Source of the DNA: Chamaesiphon sp.
GTDB taxonomy: Bacteria; Cyanobacteriota; Cyanobacteriia; Cyanobacteriales; Chamaesiphonaceae
Length of the DNA stretch: 5,445 nt
Direction of reading: 5' to 3'
Assembly (NCBI GenBank): GCA_026786125.1
Contig: JAJAYU010000302.1
Coordinates: 1-5,445, forward strand
In this document: positions 1-5,445 of the stretch, piece by piece
Layout of the letters: each line of letters starts with the position of its first letter
Position numbering within the stretch: the stretch's first letter is position 1
Program-made: the position numbers and the translations under genes
Notes under the pieces: model-generated
The model's input: only the letters and a program-made list of their open reading frames with translations
Told to the model about the DNA's origin: nothing
Databases searched by the model: none

Positions 1-1664
1 ACTAAATCTTGGCGGAGTGGACTTGCCATAATTGGCGCATCGACAGCAGTAGCATCAATGATAAAGTCTGATTCTAAGTTAATTTCACCTTTGACTCCTG
101 ATTCTCTCACAGTGGTAATTGTGCCACTACTGCTAGCTCTGGGTAAGACGTGCTGAACTTCTCCATAGACAATCTGATACCAACCTTTATTGATCCCTCC
201 TGTGATAATTTTGCGCCAGTCAGGGCGATCTGTCGTCGTCACGCCACCCCAATCAGCGAGTAGGTGCTGGCGTTGCTCTAATGTGGCATTTTCAAGCGTC
301 GATTTATACTGTCCACCCCACGCTGATTTTGGCCAATTGAAAGGCTGAAATTCGTAATTGTGTTCGACTTTTCGATCGGCTAAACCGTATTTATTTCCCT
401 CTATTTTAGCCGAGCGGAGTAACTGAATCACCCTAATTTCAACTCTATTGTTATTGCGCCTAATTGTGTAGAGTTTTTGGAGGATGCGTGCGGCGACGAT
501 ACCAGTACCACGGAGCAGGACTGTGCCTCCATAAGTGGCTAAATGTTCATAAATATGTTCGTGAGATTCGTAGGCATTTACTACCGTTTTGAAATCCTGG
601 GTGCGATCTCGATAAGCTTGGAGATCTGGTAAGAATTGTAATGCTGGATAACCAGTCGCAATATGGACATAACGGGCGATGGTACAGGCATAATCAGTGG
701 GTTGTTGGCAGGTATAAATGATCGCGTATCGACCGTCAGTAGTCTTGCGAATTGCCTGAACGTGGGCTGTCCTAATCATTTTCCGCCAACTAATTCGGGC
801 GGCTTCTTGATCGATTGCGACGATCACATCCCCAGATTTGGGCGTGTAAGTATTCGCTAATATTGGTTCGGCGAATACTTGCCAGAGATGATATAGACTC
901 GATTTTAACTTACCCTTCGCGATGCCCCTAATCGCCTCCAAGGTTGCATAATTCGGAAAACCCCAAGGATTGTCAGGACAGGCATCTGCTGGCGATCTGA
1001 GCCGCTCTTGGGGCACGATCTGGGCATTGAGACAGAGCTGCTGGTAGCGTCCGAATGGTTGCTGCTCCATCCCCAGTACACGGATCCGCTCAGTACTGAC
1101 TCCACCAACTCGAAGTAAATCAACCCAAATAAAACTACCCAAGCCGCCACCAATCGTTGCATATTCGACTTCTTCGACAGGCAATCCAGTAGCATGGATA
1201 GCCTGTGGATCTATTTCTCCCTGTCGAAATATTGGTGGTAGACAGCTATTAACTGGAACTACAGGTGGTGGCGTAACACGCGGATCTGGTCGATTGGTGA
1301 CGGAGTTAAATCTAATTTGTGATGGAATTTTTGGGGTGGTACTTGGTAGGGCGATAGAGATCTGATAGTTACCGATTTGGATCGTGTCTCCAGGCTCGAT
1401 CTGATGCTGAGTCTGTTTTTGACCGTTAACGATGATCCCATTGCTACTACCTCGATCGACAATTATCAACTTATCCTGCTGAAGCTCGATCGAAGCGTGA
1501 TATCGAGATACTTCCAAACTATTCAAGACAATCCGACAAACCCTATGACAGTCTAATATATCAGGTAATCGCTCAAATTCCCGTCCCAAGGCAATCGGCA
1601 CGGTTAACAGGGGTTCTTTGGACTCTCCTGTGACTGGATCTTCCCATATCAAGCGGATTTGCAC
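1..1664 (-). CDS. FHA domain fused to FAD/NAD(P)-binding oxidoreductase-like protein (3' end beyond window)
   Basis: An uninterrupted minus-strand frame of 554 codons leaves the window at base 1, so the C-terminus is missing. The start is GTG at 1664: an in-frame TAA lies seven codons upstream and no ATG is available, although no clear Shine-Dalgarno is seen. Residues 1-110 form a FHA domain, a phosphothreonine-binding module, with G27-R28-E29, S53-R-Y-H56, N75-G76 and N80-G81. A proline-rich linker (about 112-145) follows. Residues 167-200 look like a Rossmann dinucleotide fold (E-Y-A-T-I-G-G-G-L-G-S, glycines 172-174 and 176). A second nucleotide-binding-like stretch lies at 382-395 (V-L-L-R-G-T-G, glycines 386 and 388), and I-I-D-A-T at 535-539 resembles the late ATG-type motif of flavin enzymes. 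Known: FHA domains dock on Ser/Thr-kinase substrates. Inferred: a flavin-dependent oxidoreductase or monooxygenase-like protein controlled by phosphorylation. The substrate is unknown. The fusion is well supported; the enzyme class is less certain. Confidence 0.85.
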   Translation of the reverse strand, partial: MQIRLIWEDPVTGESKEPLLTVPIALGREFERLPDILDCHRVCRIVLNSLEVSRYHASIELQQDKLIIVDRGSSNGIIVNGQKQTQHQIEPGDTIQIGNYQISIALPSTTPKIPSQIRFNSVTNRPDPRVTPPPVVPVNSCLPPIFRQGEIDPQAIHATGLPVEEVEYATIGGGLGSFIWVDLLRVGGVSTERIRVLGMEQQPFGRYQQLCLNAQIVPQERLRSPADACPDNPWGFPNYATLEAIRGIAKGKLKSSLYHLWQVFAEPILANTYTPKSGDVIVAIDQEAARISWRKMIRTAHVQAIRKTTDGRYAIIYTCQQPTDYACTIARYVHIATGYPALQFLPDLQAYRDRTQDFKTVVNAYESHEHIYEHLATYGGTVLLRGTGIVAARILQKLYTIRRNNNRVEIRVIQLLRSAKIEGNKYGLADRKVEHNYEFQPFNWPKSAWGGQYKSTLENATLEQRQHLLADWGGVTTTDRPDWRKIITGGINKGWYQIVYGEVQHVLPRASSSGTITTVRESGVKGEINLESDFIIDATAVDAPIMASPLRQDL

Positions 1665-1692
1665 GATCTGTTGACTGTGTATTTATTGATCG

Positions 1693-1701
1693 ATTCTAGC
1701 A
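1693..1701 (-). promoter_or_regulatory. Candidate extended -10 promoter for the FHA-flavoprotein gene
   Basis: Read on the minus strand this is TGCTAGAAT, a TGn extension followed by a hexamer matching TATAAT at five of six positions. It would start RNA near 1686, giving a leader of about 22 bases before the GTG at 1664. No good -35 box is seen at 17-18 bases, which is tolerated for extended -10 promoters. This is a motif match only. Confidence 0.35.
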
Positions 1702-1719
1702 GGATGGGCGATCTTTTTA

Positions 1720-1727
1720 GCGATCGC
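1720..1727. repeat. HIP1 octamer palindrome (GCGATCGC)
   Basis: A perfect GCGATCGC lies in the divergent spacer between the FHA gene and the acyltransferase. HIP1 is a highly over-represented octamer in many cyanobacterial genomes and often marks the phylum. It is the only full copy in the window, while the inner CGATCG hexamer recurs (for example near 1452, 1487, 2994, 3020, 3570, 3968, 4338, 5152 and 5180). The spacer is otherwise AT-rich. No regulatory role is implied by its position. Confidence 0.85.
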
Positions 1728-1780
1728 TGCTCGAATAAGTGCATAAATGTCGATAAAATGAACGTTTGGCAATAATCGAG

Positions 1781-2926
1781 ATGGATGAAGTAAAACTAGT
1801 TGGTGTTGGTGAAAAGCTAGACTATATCGACATTGCTAGAGGCATTGCAATTTTGATGGTGATGCTCGTTCATACTAGCCAAGCTGTTAATGGGGTTTCT
1901 CAATTAGTCGATGAGATCGATCGATATGGACAGATGGGTGTGCAGCTTTTTTTCGTTGCCTCTGCCTATACTTTATGTTTCTCAAGTATCAAAAGAGCCG
2001 AGGAGAAACAACCACTAATCTCTTTTTTGATTAGGCGATTTTTTAGAATTGCACCCTTGTATTATGTGGCAATGATTGGCTACTTTTTATTGGAATCAAA
2101 TATGCACATCTTAGCTCTAATTAGGATGCCATATTCGCTCTATAATTTCGAGACTATTGCTGCAAATATTTTATTTATTCACGGATTCGTCCTATCAGCC
2201 AATAATAATATCGTTCCTGGCGGCTGGTCGATCGGCACTGAAATGGCTTTTTATTTGATATTTCCGATCTTGTTTGCTCTATTCGACAGGGCTTATAAAC
2301 AATCTGGAATTACTGCTCTATATAGTTTAGTTGGATTGTCCATATTGCTAAATATCAGTGTGCAGCTATCAGTTCAGCAATTATTTAAGGTTAAGATTGA
2401 TGATAATTCATTCATTTATTACAATCTGATCAACCAGCTACCAGTATTTTTAATGGGAATGACAATTTTCTTTCATCATCACTATAGAATTCCGTTGCAA
2501 TTATCTCTACCGATCCAGACTGCAATTTTCATTGTAGTCACAATCATTGGCATCATTATCTTACCAAGCAAACAATACTGGCTAGTTGCCACATGCTTAC
2601 CAGTTATTGCTGGAATCTCATTTGTATTCTTACTGAGTATTTTGAAAGAATCAAAATACTCAAATATATTTCTGACAGAAATTGGTCGAGTTTCCTACTC
2701 AATGTACATATTTCACTTTATGTTTGCTTGGTATTTAGTGCCAGGAATCGGACTGACACTAAAAAAAGGTATTCTACCAGAACTATTACTAGTCTGTTCG
2801 ATTACCTTAGTTATACAATTGACTTTTGCTGTTGCCAAGGTCAGTCACAAGTACATCGAAACTCCAGGTATCTGGATAGGTAAAATACTAATTTCTAAAC
2901 CGTTATTAGATGTTAGGCAACAATAG
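1781..2926 (+). CDS. Acyltransferase family 3 (OafA/YrhL-like) integral membrane O-acyltransferase
   Basis: This is a 381-residue polytopic membrane protein, the usual size for acyltransferase family 3, whose members move acetyl or other acyl groups onto extracytoplasmic sugars of lipopolysaccharide, exopolysaccharide or glycolipids. Numbering from ATG 1781, the family's N-terminal signature is seen: D15-Y-I-D, R20-G and the key H31 in the first membrane helix. An arginine-rich R85-R-F-F-R-I-A-P-L-Y-Y precedes the third helix. The G-G-W149-S-I-G-T-E154 and F-Y-L-I-F-P motif lies about 147-163. A late G302-R-V-S-Y-S-M-Y-I-F-H312 segment and a closing Y-I-E360-T-P follow. Around ten hydrophobic helices are apparent. 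An in-frame TTG at 1766 would add five residues; ATG is preferred, although neither has a good Shine-Dalgarno. Base composition is more AT-rich than the flanking genes. The last 14 bases overlap the converging stress-protein gene. No glycan genes are adjacent, so the substrate is unknown. Confidence 0.92.
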   Translation: MDEVKLVGVGEKLDYIDIARGIAILMVMLVHTSQAVNGVSQLVDEIDRYGQMGVQLFFVASAYTLCFSSIKRAEEKQPLISFLIRRFFRIAPLYYVAMIGYFLLESNMHILALIRMPYSLYNFETIAANILFIHGFVLSANNNIVPGGWSIGTEMAFYLIFPILFALFDRAYKQSGITALYSLVGLSILLNISVQLSVQQLFKVKIDDNSFIYYNLINQLPVFLMGMTIFFHHHYRIPLQLSLPIQTAIFIVVTIIGIIILPSKQYWLVATCLPVIAGISFVFLLSILKESKYSNIFLTEIGRVSYSMYIFHFMFAWYLVPGIGLTLKKGILPELLLVCSITLVIQLTFAVAKVSHKYIETPGIWIGKILISKPLLDVRQQ

Positions 2927-3758
2927 ATCGATTTAATAGCAAGGCACATGGTGTTTTAACTCTTACATAGTCGGAAGTTGATTGACCGAGTAATCGATCG
3001 ATATCTGGTAAGTTTTTGGCGATCGATGGACGACGTTCTGGTGAACCAATGATTACGAGATCGGCATGAAATTCTTCAGCAGCATTACAGATTTCCTTGC
3101 CAGGATTGCCAGTTGCGAGGATACATTTATAGGCTACTCCTTGCTTTTTGGCTTCAGCAATAGCATGTGCAAAAACTGGATCTTGTTCTGGCTTGATCAG
3201 CGCATCTGCGGCTCTACTCTCAGCTTTAACTTGAGTAATTATCAGTTGGCTACCTTTGATATCACGGAGGAGAAATAGTGCTAATTGCAACGATTCTTTA
3301 GCAGGGATAGAATCGTCGTATCCAACCAAAATCCGATTGATGCTCTTGATATTTATATCATCTTTGATCAATAACATCGGCCGAGAAGTAAGTTGAAACA
3401 CATATTGACTGACAGAGTTGGCCAATATCGAATTGAGACGACCCAATCCTCGTGAACCCATAATAATCAAATCTGCCTGCTCCTCCTCAGCAACTTGACA
3501 AACAGTATCCTTGGGTTCGCCTTGTTTCAGTCTGACATTAACTTTAGCGGGATCGAGCTTGAGATACTCGATCGCATCAGCCAAGATTTTACCACCAGCA
3601 GTCAACTTTTCAGCCATCAATTCGGCGGTTACTTGTGGTGAAACAACGTGCAGAACAGTCACATTTGCTCGCTGGATGGCCGGAATTTCCATCAATATTT
3701 TGAGCATCTGTTCACATTTTCCCAACCCAGCAACGGCAATCAAAATTTTCTGCATCAT
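2913..3758 (-). CDS. Tandem universal stress protein (two UspA domains)
   Basis: A 281-residue soluble protein made of two Usp folds. Domain 1 (about 1-135) begins M-M-Q-K-I-L-I-A-V, has T-V-L-H-V-V at 34-39, and carries the nucleotide-binding loop G101-S-R-G104-L-G with N114-S115 where the family motif G-x2-G-x9-G-S/T normally has G-S/T. Domain 2 (about 139-281) starts I-N-R-I-L-V-G-Y-D-D-S at 140-150. Its loop is altered: I-G238-S-P-E-R-R, then a longer stretch before L-L-G258-Q-S-T-S262. Known: tandem Usp proteins bind ATP or other nucleotides and help in stress survival. Inferred: domain 1 may bind nucleotide and domain 2 may be weakened. Two adjacent ATGs exist (3758 and 3755); a GGGAG sequence at 3771-3775 on the minus strand lies 12 bases before the first, so that one is chosen. 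The 3' end overlaps the acyltransferase stop in a convergent arrangement. It appears to be transcribed alone. Confidence 0.93.
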   Translation of the reverse strand: MMQKILIAVAGLGKCEQMLKILMEIPAIQRANVTVLHVVSPQVTAELMAEKLTAGGKILADAIEYLKLDPAKVNVRLKQGEPKDTVCQVAEEEQADLIIMGSRGLGRLNSILANSVSQYVFQLTSRPMLLIKDDINIKSINRILVGYDDSIPAKESLQLALFLLRDIKGSQLIITQVKAESRAADALIKPEQDPVFAHAIAEAKKQGVAYKCILATGNPGKEICNAAEEFHADLVIIGSPERRPSIAKNLPDIDRLLGQSTSDYVRVKTPCALLLNRSIVA

Positions 3759-3934
3759 TTGGTATGATATCTCCCGTATTTCTTAAATTATTTGGTGGTG
3801 AGTTGAAGCTTGTTCACCGTCAGCTATTAAAATATCTGTTATGCTTCCGATTTTGCACTGTCGCTACACTGATCCGATCTCAATCGCAATATTATTTATC
3901 ATTTAGTGTCAAGATTCAGTTAGGGTAGTTGAAT

Positions 3935-3943
3935 TGGTATAAC
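3935..3943 (+). promoter_or_regulatory. Candidate extended -10 promoter for the HAD phosphatase gene
   Basis: TGGTATAAC fits TGn plus TATAAT at five of six positions. A weak TTCAGT sits 17 bases upstream as a possible -35. RNA would start near 3950, about 12 bases before ATG 3962. If real, it excludes the in-frame TTG at 3929 as the start. A second TATTAT at 3890-3895 is an alternative -10 with no good -35. Confidence 0.35.
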
Positions 3944-3961
3944 TGCTCTCACTATCACTAC

Positions 3962-4693
3962 ATGATTTCGATCGATTGTCTTACTCACAAATTCTCAGAT
4001 GTCCAAGCCATTATTTTTGATAAAGATGGTACCCTCGAAGACTCTGGGGACTATCTTCGGAATCTTGCTCAAAAACGCGCACGGCTAATTGACGCTCAAA
4101 TTCCAGGTGTGGGCGAACCGCTACTGATGGCTTTTGGTGTAAATGGACTGACTCTAGATCCAGCCGGATTGCAAGCTGTAGGGAGCCGCTACGAAAATGA
4201 AATTGCCGCAGCGGCGTATATTGCCGAGACTGGACGCGGCTGGAGTGCGGCTTTAGAGATTGTACGCCAAGCTTTTACTGAAGTTGATCGAGTGATGGAA
4301 TCTACCCCAAATGCAATGTTTCCTGGCTGTCAGAAATCGATCGAGTCTTTTGGCGCAGCAGGGATTAAGATGGGTATTATTTCAGCAGCGACAACCAGCC
4401 AAGTCGTCAATTTTGCTAACTATCACAAGCTCCAATCTTATTTCCAGGTTCTATTAGGTTCCGATCTCCAATTTGCCAAACCCGATCCGCGTCTATTTCA
4501 ATTTGCCTGTCAGGAGATGGGGGTAGATCCGGCTAGAACCTTGATGGTAGGCGATAGCAGTTGGGATATGATTATGGGCAATCAAGGCGGTGCAGTGGGC
4601 TGCGTTGGTATCTCCTGGCGCAGATCTTCACAACCGTTGGCGATGGCTAATGTGTCAATCTCAGATTTGTCAGAATTGAAAATTAGAATGTAG
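3962..4693 (+). CDS. HAD-superfamily hydrolase, subfamily IA (phosphoglycolate phosphatase-like)
   Basis: A 243-residue protein with all four haloacid dehalogenase motifs. Motif I is F-D20-K-D22-G-T-L, holding the nucleophile and general acid aspartates. Motif II is I-I-S141. Motif III is A-K173-P-D-P. Motif IV is V-G-D198-S-S-W-D202, for magnesium binding. A helical cap lies between motifs I and II (about residues 30-125), as in subfamily IA with a C1 cap. Length and the K-P-D-P plus G-D-S motifs match phosphoglycolate-phosphatase and beta-phosphoglucomutase-like enzymes, which hydrolyse small phosphate esters in the cytoplasm; the true substrate cannot be read from sequence. Start choice: TTG 3929 directly follows an in-frame TAG and would add eleven poorly conserved-looking residues; ATG 3962 puts motif I at the usual distance from the N-terminus and suits the candidate promoter. 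No Shine-Dalgarno is evident for ATG 3962. A hairpin follows the stop immediately, and no neighbour is co-transcribed. Confidence 0.92.
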   Translation: MISIDCLTHKFSDVQAIIFDKDGTLEDSGDYLRNLAQKRARLIDAQIPGVGEPLLMAFGVNGLTLDPAGLQAVGSRYENEIAAAAYIAETGRGWSAALEIVRQAFTEVDRVMESTPNAMFPGCQKSIESFGAAGIKMGIISAATTSQVVNFANYHKLQSYFQVLLGSDLQFAKPDPRLFQFACQEMGVDPARTLMVGDSSWDMIMGNQGGAVGCVGISWRRSSQPLAMANVSISDLSELKIRM

Positions 4694-4718
4694 GTTGGGT
4701 TGAAGAATGAAACCCAAC
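4694..4718. terminator. Perfect 8-bp palindrome between convergent genes; possible bidirectional terminator and dispersed repeat
   Basis: GTTGGGTT (4694-4701) and AACCCAAC (4711-4718) form a perfect 8-bp stem with a 9-base purine-rich loop (GAAGAATGA). It starts right after the HAD stop codon and ends 15 bases before the toxin stop, so it can serve both converging transcripts. No run of T follows on the plus strand, so classical intrinsic termination is uncertain. The wider form, from GTAGGTTGGGTT to AAACCCAACA, resembles a short palindrome that I recall as repeated many times in cyanobacterial genomes; that part rests on memory. Confidence 0.6.
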
Positions 4719-4733
4719 AACCCCAATACAATT

Positions 4734-5021
4734 CTATAAATTGCGATAGACTTCATCGTCATTACGTTTACCAACCCGAAAGATTTTAACCTGACCTAAT
4801 TGTTTGGCAGTTGCTTCCTGAATATAATATAAAATTCTAAACTCCCCTTGATCGGCGCGATAACCACCTTCAATTCCTTTGAGAGCCTGACAATCCTGTT
4901 GTCTAGGTTCCGTCCCTAAGGAGAGAATTTTAGCCACGACTTGCTTATATTGCTTAGGCTGCAAATCTTGGAGATCTTTAGCAACCGATTTGCTAATTAA
5001 TAGTAGATATTGTTCAGCCAT
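4734..5021 (-). CDS. RelE/ParE-superfamily toxin of a type II toxin-antitoxin system
   Basis: A 95-residue basic protein with the small RelE/ParE layout. An N-terminal strand Y5-L-L-L-I-S leads into a helix holding K-S-V-A-K-D-L (11-17). The core has L-K-G-I-E-G-G-Y-R55 and G-E-F-R62-I-L-Y-Y (59-66). The C-terminal strand has V-K-I-F-R-V-G-K-R86 and ends near V-Y92-R. Known: RelE-type members cleave mRNA in the ribosome, while ParE-type members attack gyrase. The basic residues and closing R/Y fit the RelE side, but the target is not proven. ATG 5021 is chosen over an in-frame ATG at 5048: it gives the normal length and overlaps the antitoxin stop by eight bases (ATGGCTGA), which favours translational coupling. 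No separate Shine-Dalgarno is seen. It is the second gene of the operon and would be neutralised by the upstream antitoxin. Confidence 0.9.
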   Translation of the reverse strand: MAEQYLLLISKSVAKDLQDLQPKQYKQVVAKILSLGTEPRQQDCQALKGIEGGYRADQGEFRILYYIQEATAKQLGQVKIFRVGKRNDDEVYRNL

Positions 5022-5265
5022 CGGTAGAACGCATTGCCAGTAACTCAACAGCCGTAATAAATCCAGTGCTTTCAGCCATCGCTTGCTTTAACTGTGCTGT
5101 CGCAATGGCATCTTCCAATGCTTCTAGCTTCCCTAAGTCTTCATAACTGACGATCGCCGCAACTGGCTTACCATGCCGCTCGATCGCGATTCGTTCTTGA
5201 TGGTTGGCTCGATCAATCAGGTCGAAGAAATTCTTACGCCCATCGGTAGCATTGACTGTTGACAT
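5014..5265 (-). CDS. Phd/YefM-family antitoxin
   Basis: An 83-residue protein of the Phd/YefM type. The N-terminal half (about 1-50) has the family pattern: A6-T-D-G-R-K-N-F-F-D-L-I-D, then the signature I26-A-I-E-R-H-G-K-P-V-A-A-I-V-S-Y-E-D-L (26-44). This half forms the dimeric DNA-binding fold. The C-terminal part (45-83) is helical and acidic and would wrap around and block the toxin. Length is normal for the family. ATG 5265 is the only sensible start; the ribosome-binding site is weak. It lies first in the operon, as usual for antitoxins, and its stop overlaps the toxin start. A palindromic operator with the TGTACA core recognised by YefM lies 29-43 bases upstream, so autorepression is likely. 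The family assignment is firm; pairing with the RelE-like toxin follows from the overlap. Confidence 0.93.
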   Translation of the reverse strand: MSTVNATDGRKNFFDLIDRANHQERIAIERHGKPVAAIVSYEDLGKLEALEDAIATAQLKQAMAESTGFITAVELLAMRSTDG

Positions 5266-5291
5266 AGGTATTAATTCTGCAAAAGTATGAA

Positions 5292-5308
5292 ACGTACATA
5301 ATGTACAT
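5292..5308 (-). promoter_or_regulatory. Probable autoregulatory operator of the toxin-antitoxin operon
   Basis: Upstream of the antitoxin start is a perfect 13-base palindrome, GTACATAATGTAC (5294-5306). It is overlapped by a second perfect palindrome, ATGTACAT (5301-5308). The site can also be read as two 8-base boxes, ACGTACAT and ATGTACAT, separated by one base. The second contains TGTACA, the core bound by YefM at yefM-yoeB, and resembles the GTGTACAC site of P1 Phd. A weak minus-strand promoter, CTGACT (5324-5329) then TACATT (5300-5305) with an 18-base spacer, would be covered by it. Binding is inferred. Confidence 0.6.
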
Positions 5309-5408
5309 CTATAACTATGCCTGAGTCAGTTGGATCCTGTCAATCATAACTGGTAACTTGGGTGACGTAGCACAGAGCAATGGGCGGTGATTAGTCTACA
5401 ATGATCTA

Positions 5409-5432
5409 GTCGAACGGCTTGCCGGATTCGAC
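5409..5432. other. Stem-loop of unknown role near the right edge
   Basis: GTCGAA (5409-5414) pairs with TTCGAC (5427-5432), and CGG (5415-5417) pairs with CCG (5422-5424) around a CTTG loop, leaving a two-base GA bulge. That is nine pairs. No T-run follows inside the window on either strand, so it is not a clear terminator. It may belong to a structured RNA, an inverted-repeat element or a feature that continues beyond the edge. The surrounding 5310-5445 shows no convincing gene. Confidence 0.4.
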
Positions 5433-5445
5433 AGTAACCCTCGTA

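Noticed and set aside
663..1462. Several short open frames on both strands (663-860 plus; 905-1195 and 1259-1462 minus).
   Set aside because: All lie within the long FHA-flavoprotein gene in other frames and show no domain or start signal.
1671..1699. Plus-strand promoter TTGACT-N17-TTCTAG upstream of the acyltransferase.
   Set aside because: The -35 is good but the -10 matches TATAAT at only two positions; the same bases make a better minus-strand extended -10.
2593..3786. Short plus-strand open frames at 2593-2883, 3066-3278 and 3511-3786.
   Set aside because: They are out-of-frame or antisense to the acyltransferase and Usp genes, with low-complexity or motif-free products.
3797..3818. 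Inverted repeat GGTGA-N12-TCACC in the spacer between Usp and HAD genes, operator-like.
   Set aside because: Five-base arms with a 12-base gap are common by chance, and neither neighbour is a regulator that would supply a binding protein.
5019..5048. Longer toxin start at ATG 5048, adding nine residues.
   Set aside because: The extra residues do not resemble RelE N-termini and would deepen the overlap with the antitoxin gene; ATG 5021 gives standard length and the ATGGCTGA coupling.
5405..5445. Possible tmRNA 5' end, because GGATTCGACAG resembles the conserved start of ssrA RNA.
   Set aside because: The GGGG-type acceptor strand expected just before it is missing (ACGGCTTGCC instead), the bases after it do not follow the usual pattern, and the rest lies outside the window.
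5344..5445. Minus-strand frame open from the right edge for 33 codons up to a TGA at 5344-5346, possible C-terminus of another gene.
   Set aside because: The peptide is short, rich in Cys, His and Arg, with no recognisable motif; a 33-codon opening is expected by chance.

Overview
The window looks like chromosomal DNA of a cyanobacterium. Clues are one full HIP1 octamer (GCGATCGC, 1720-1727), frequent CGATCG hexamers inside genes, moderate-to-low GC, a short palindrome of a type I associate with cyanobacterial genomes after one gene (4694-4718), and protein types common in that phylum (FHA fusion, tandem Usp protein, Phd/RelE pair). The genus cannot be fixed from the sequence alone; a Chamaesiphon-like genome is only a guess.

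Layout. Positions 1-1664 (minus) hold the first 554 codons of a gene that runs off the left edge: an N-terminal FHA domain joined to an FAD/NAD(P)-binding, oxidoreductase-like region. A 116-base divergent gap with a HIP1 site separates it from a plus-strand membrane O-acyltransferase (1781-2926). The acyltransferase converges on, and overlaps by 14 bases, a minus-strand tandem universal stress protein (2913-3758). A roughly 200-base divergent spacer leads to a plus-strand HAD-family phosphatase (3962-4693), closed by a hairpin. The right part is a minus-strand type II toxin-antitoxin operon (antitoxin 5014-5265, toxin 4734-5021), with a palindromic operator upstream that carries the TGTACA core known from yefM-yoeB. 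The last ~135 bases (5310-5445) hold no convincing gene, only a stem-loop at the edge.

Working together. Only the toxin and antitoxin form a clear functional unit: they overlap by 8 bases and have a probable autoregulatory operator. The other four genes alternate in strand and look like single-gene transcription units with unrelated roles: phospho-dependent or redox signalling, surface acylation, stress response and small-phosphate metabolism. I see no CRISPR array, tRNA, rRNA, transposase or clear prophage gene. The least understood item is the FHA-flavoprotein fusion; the rest belongs to known families.
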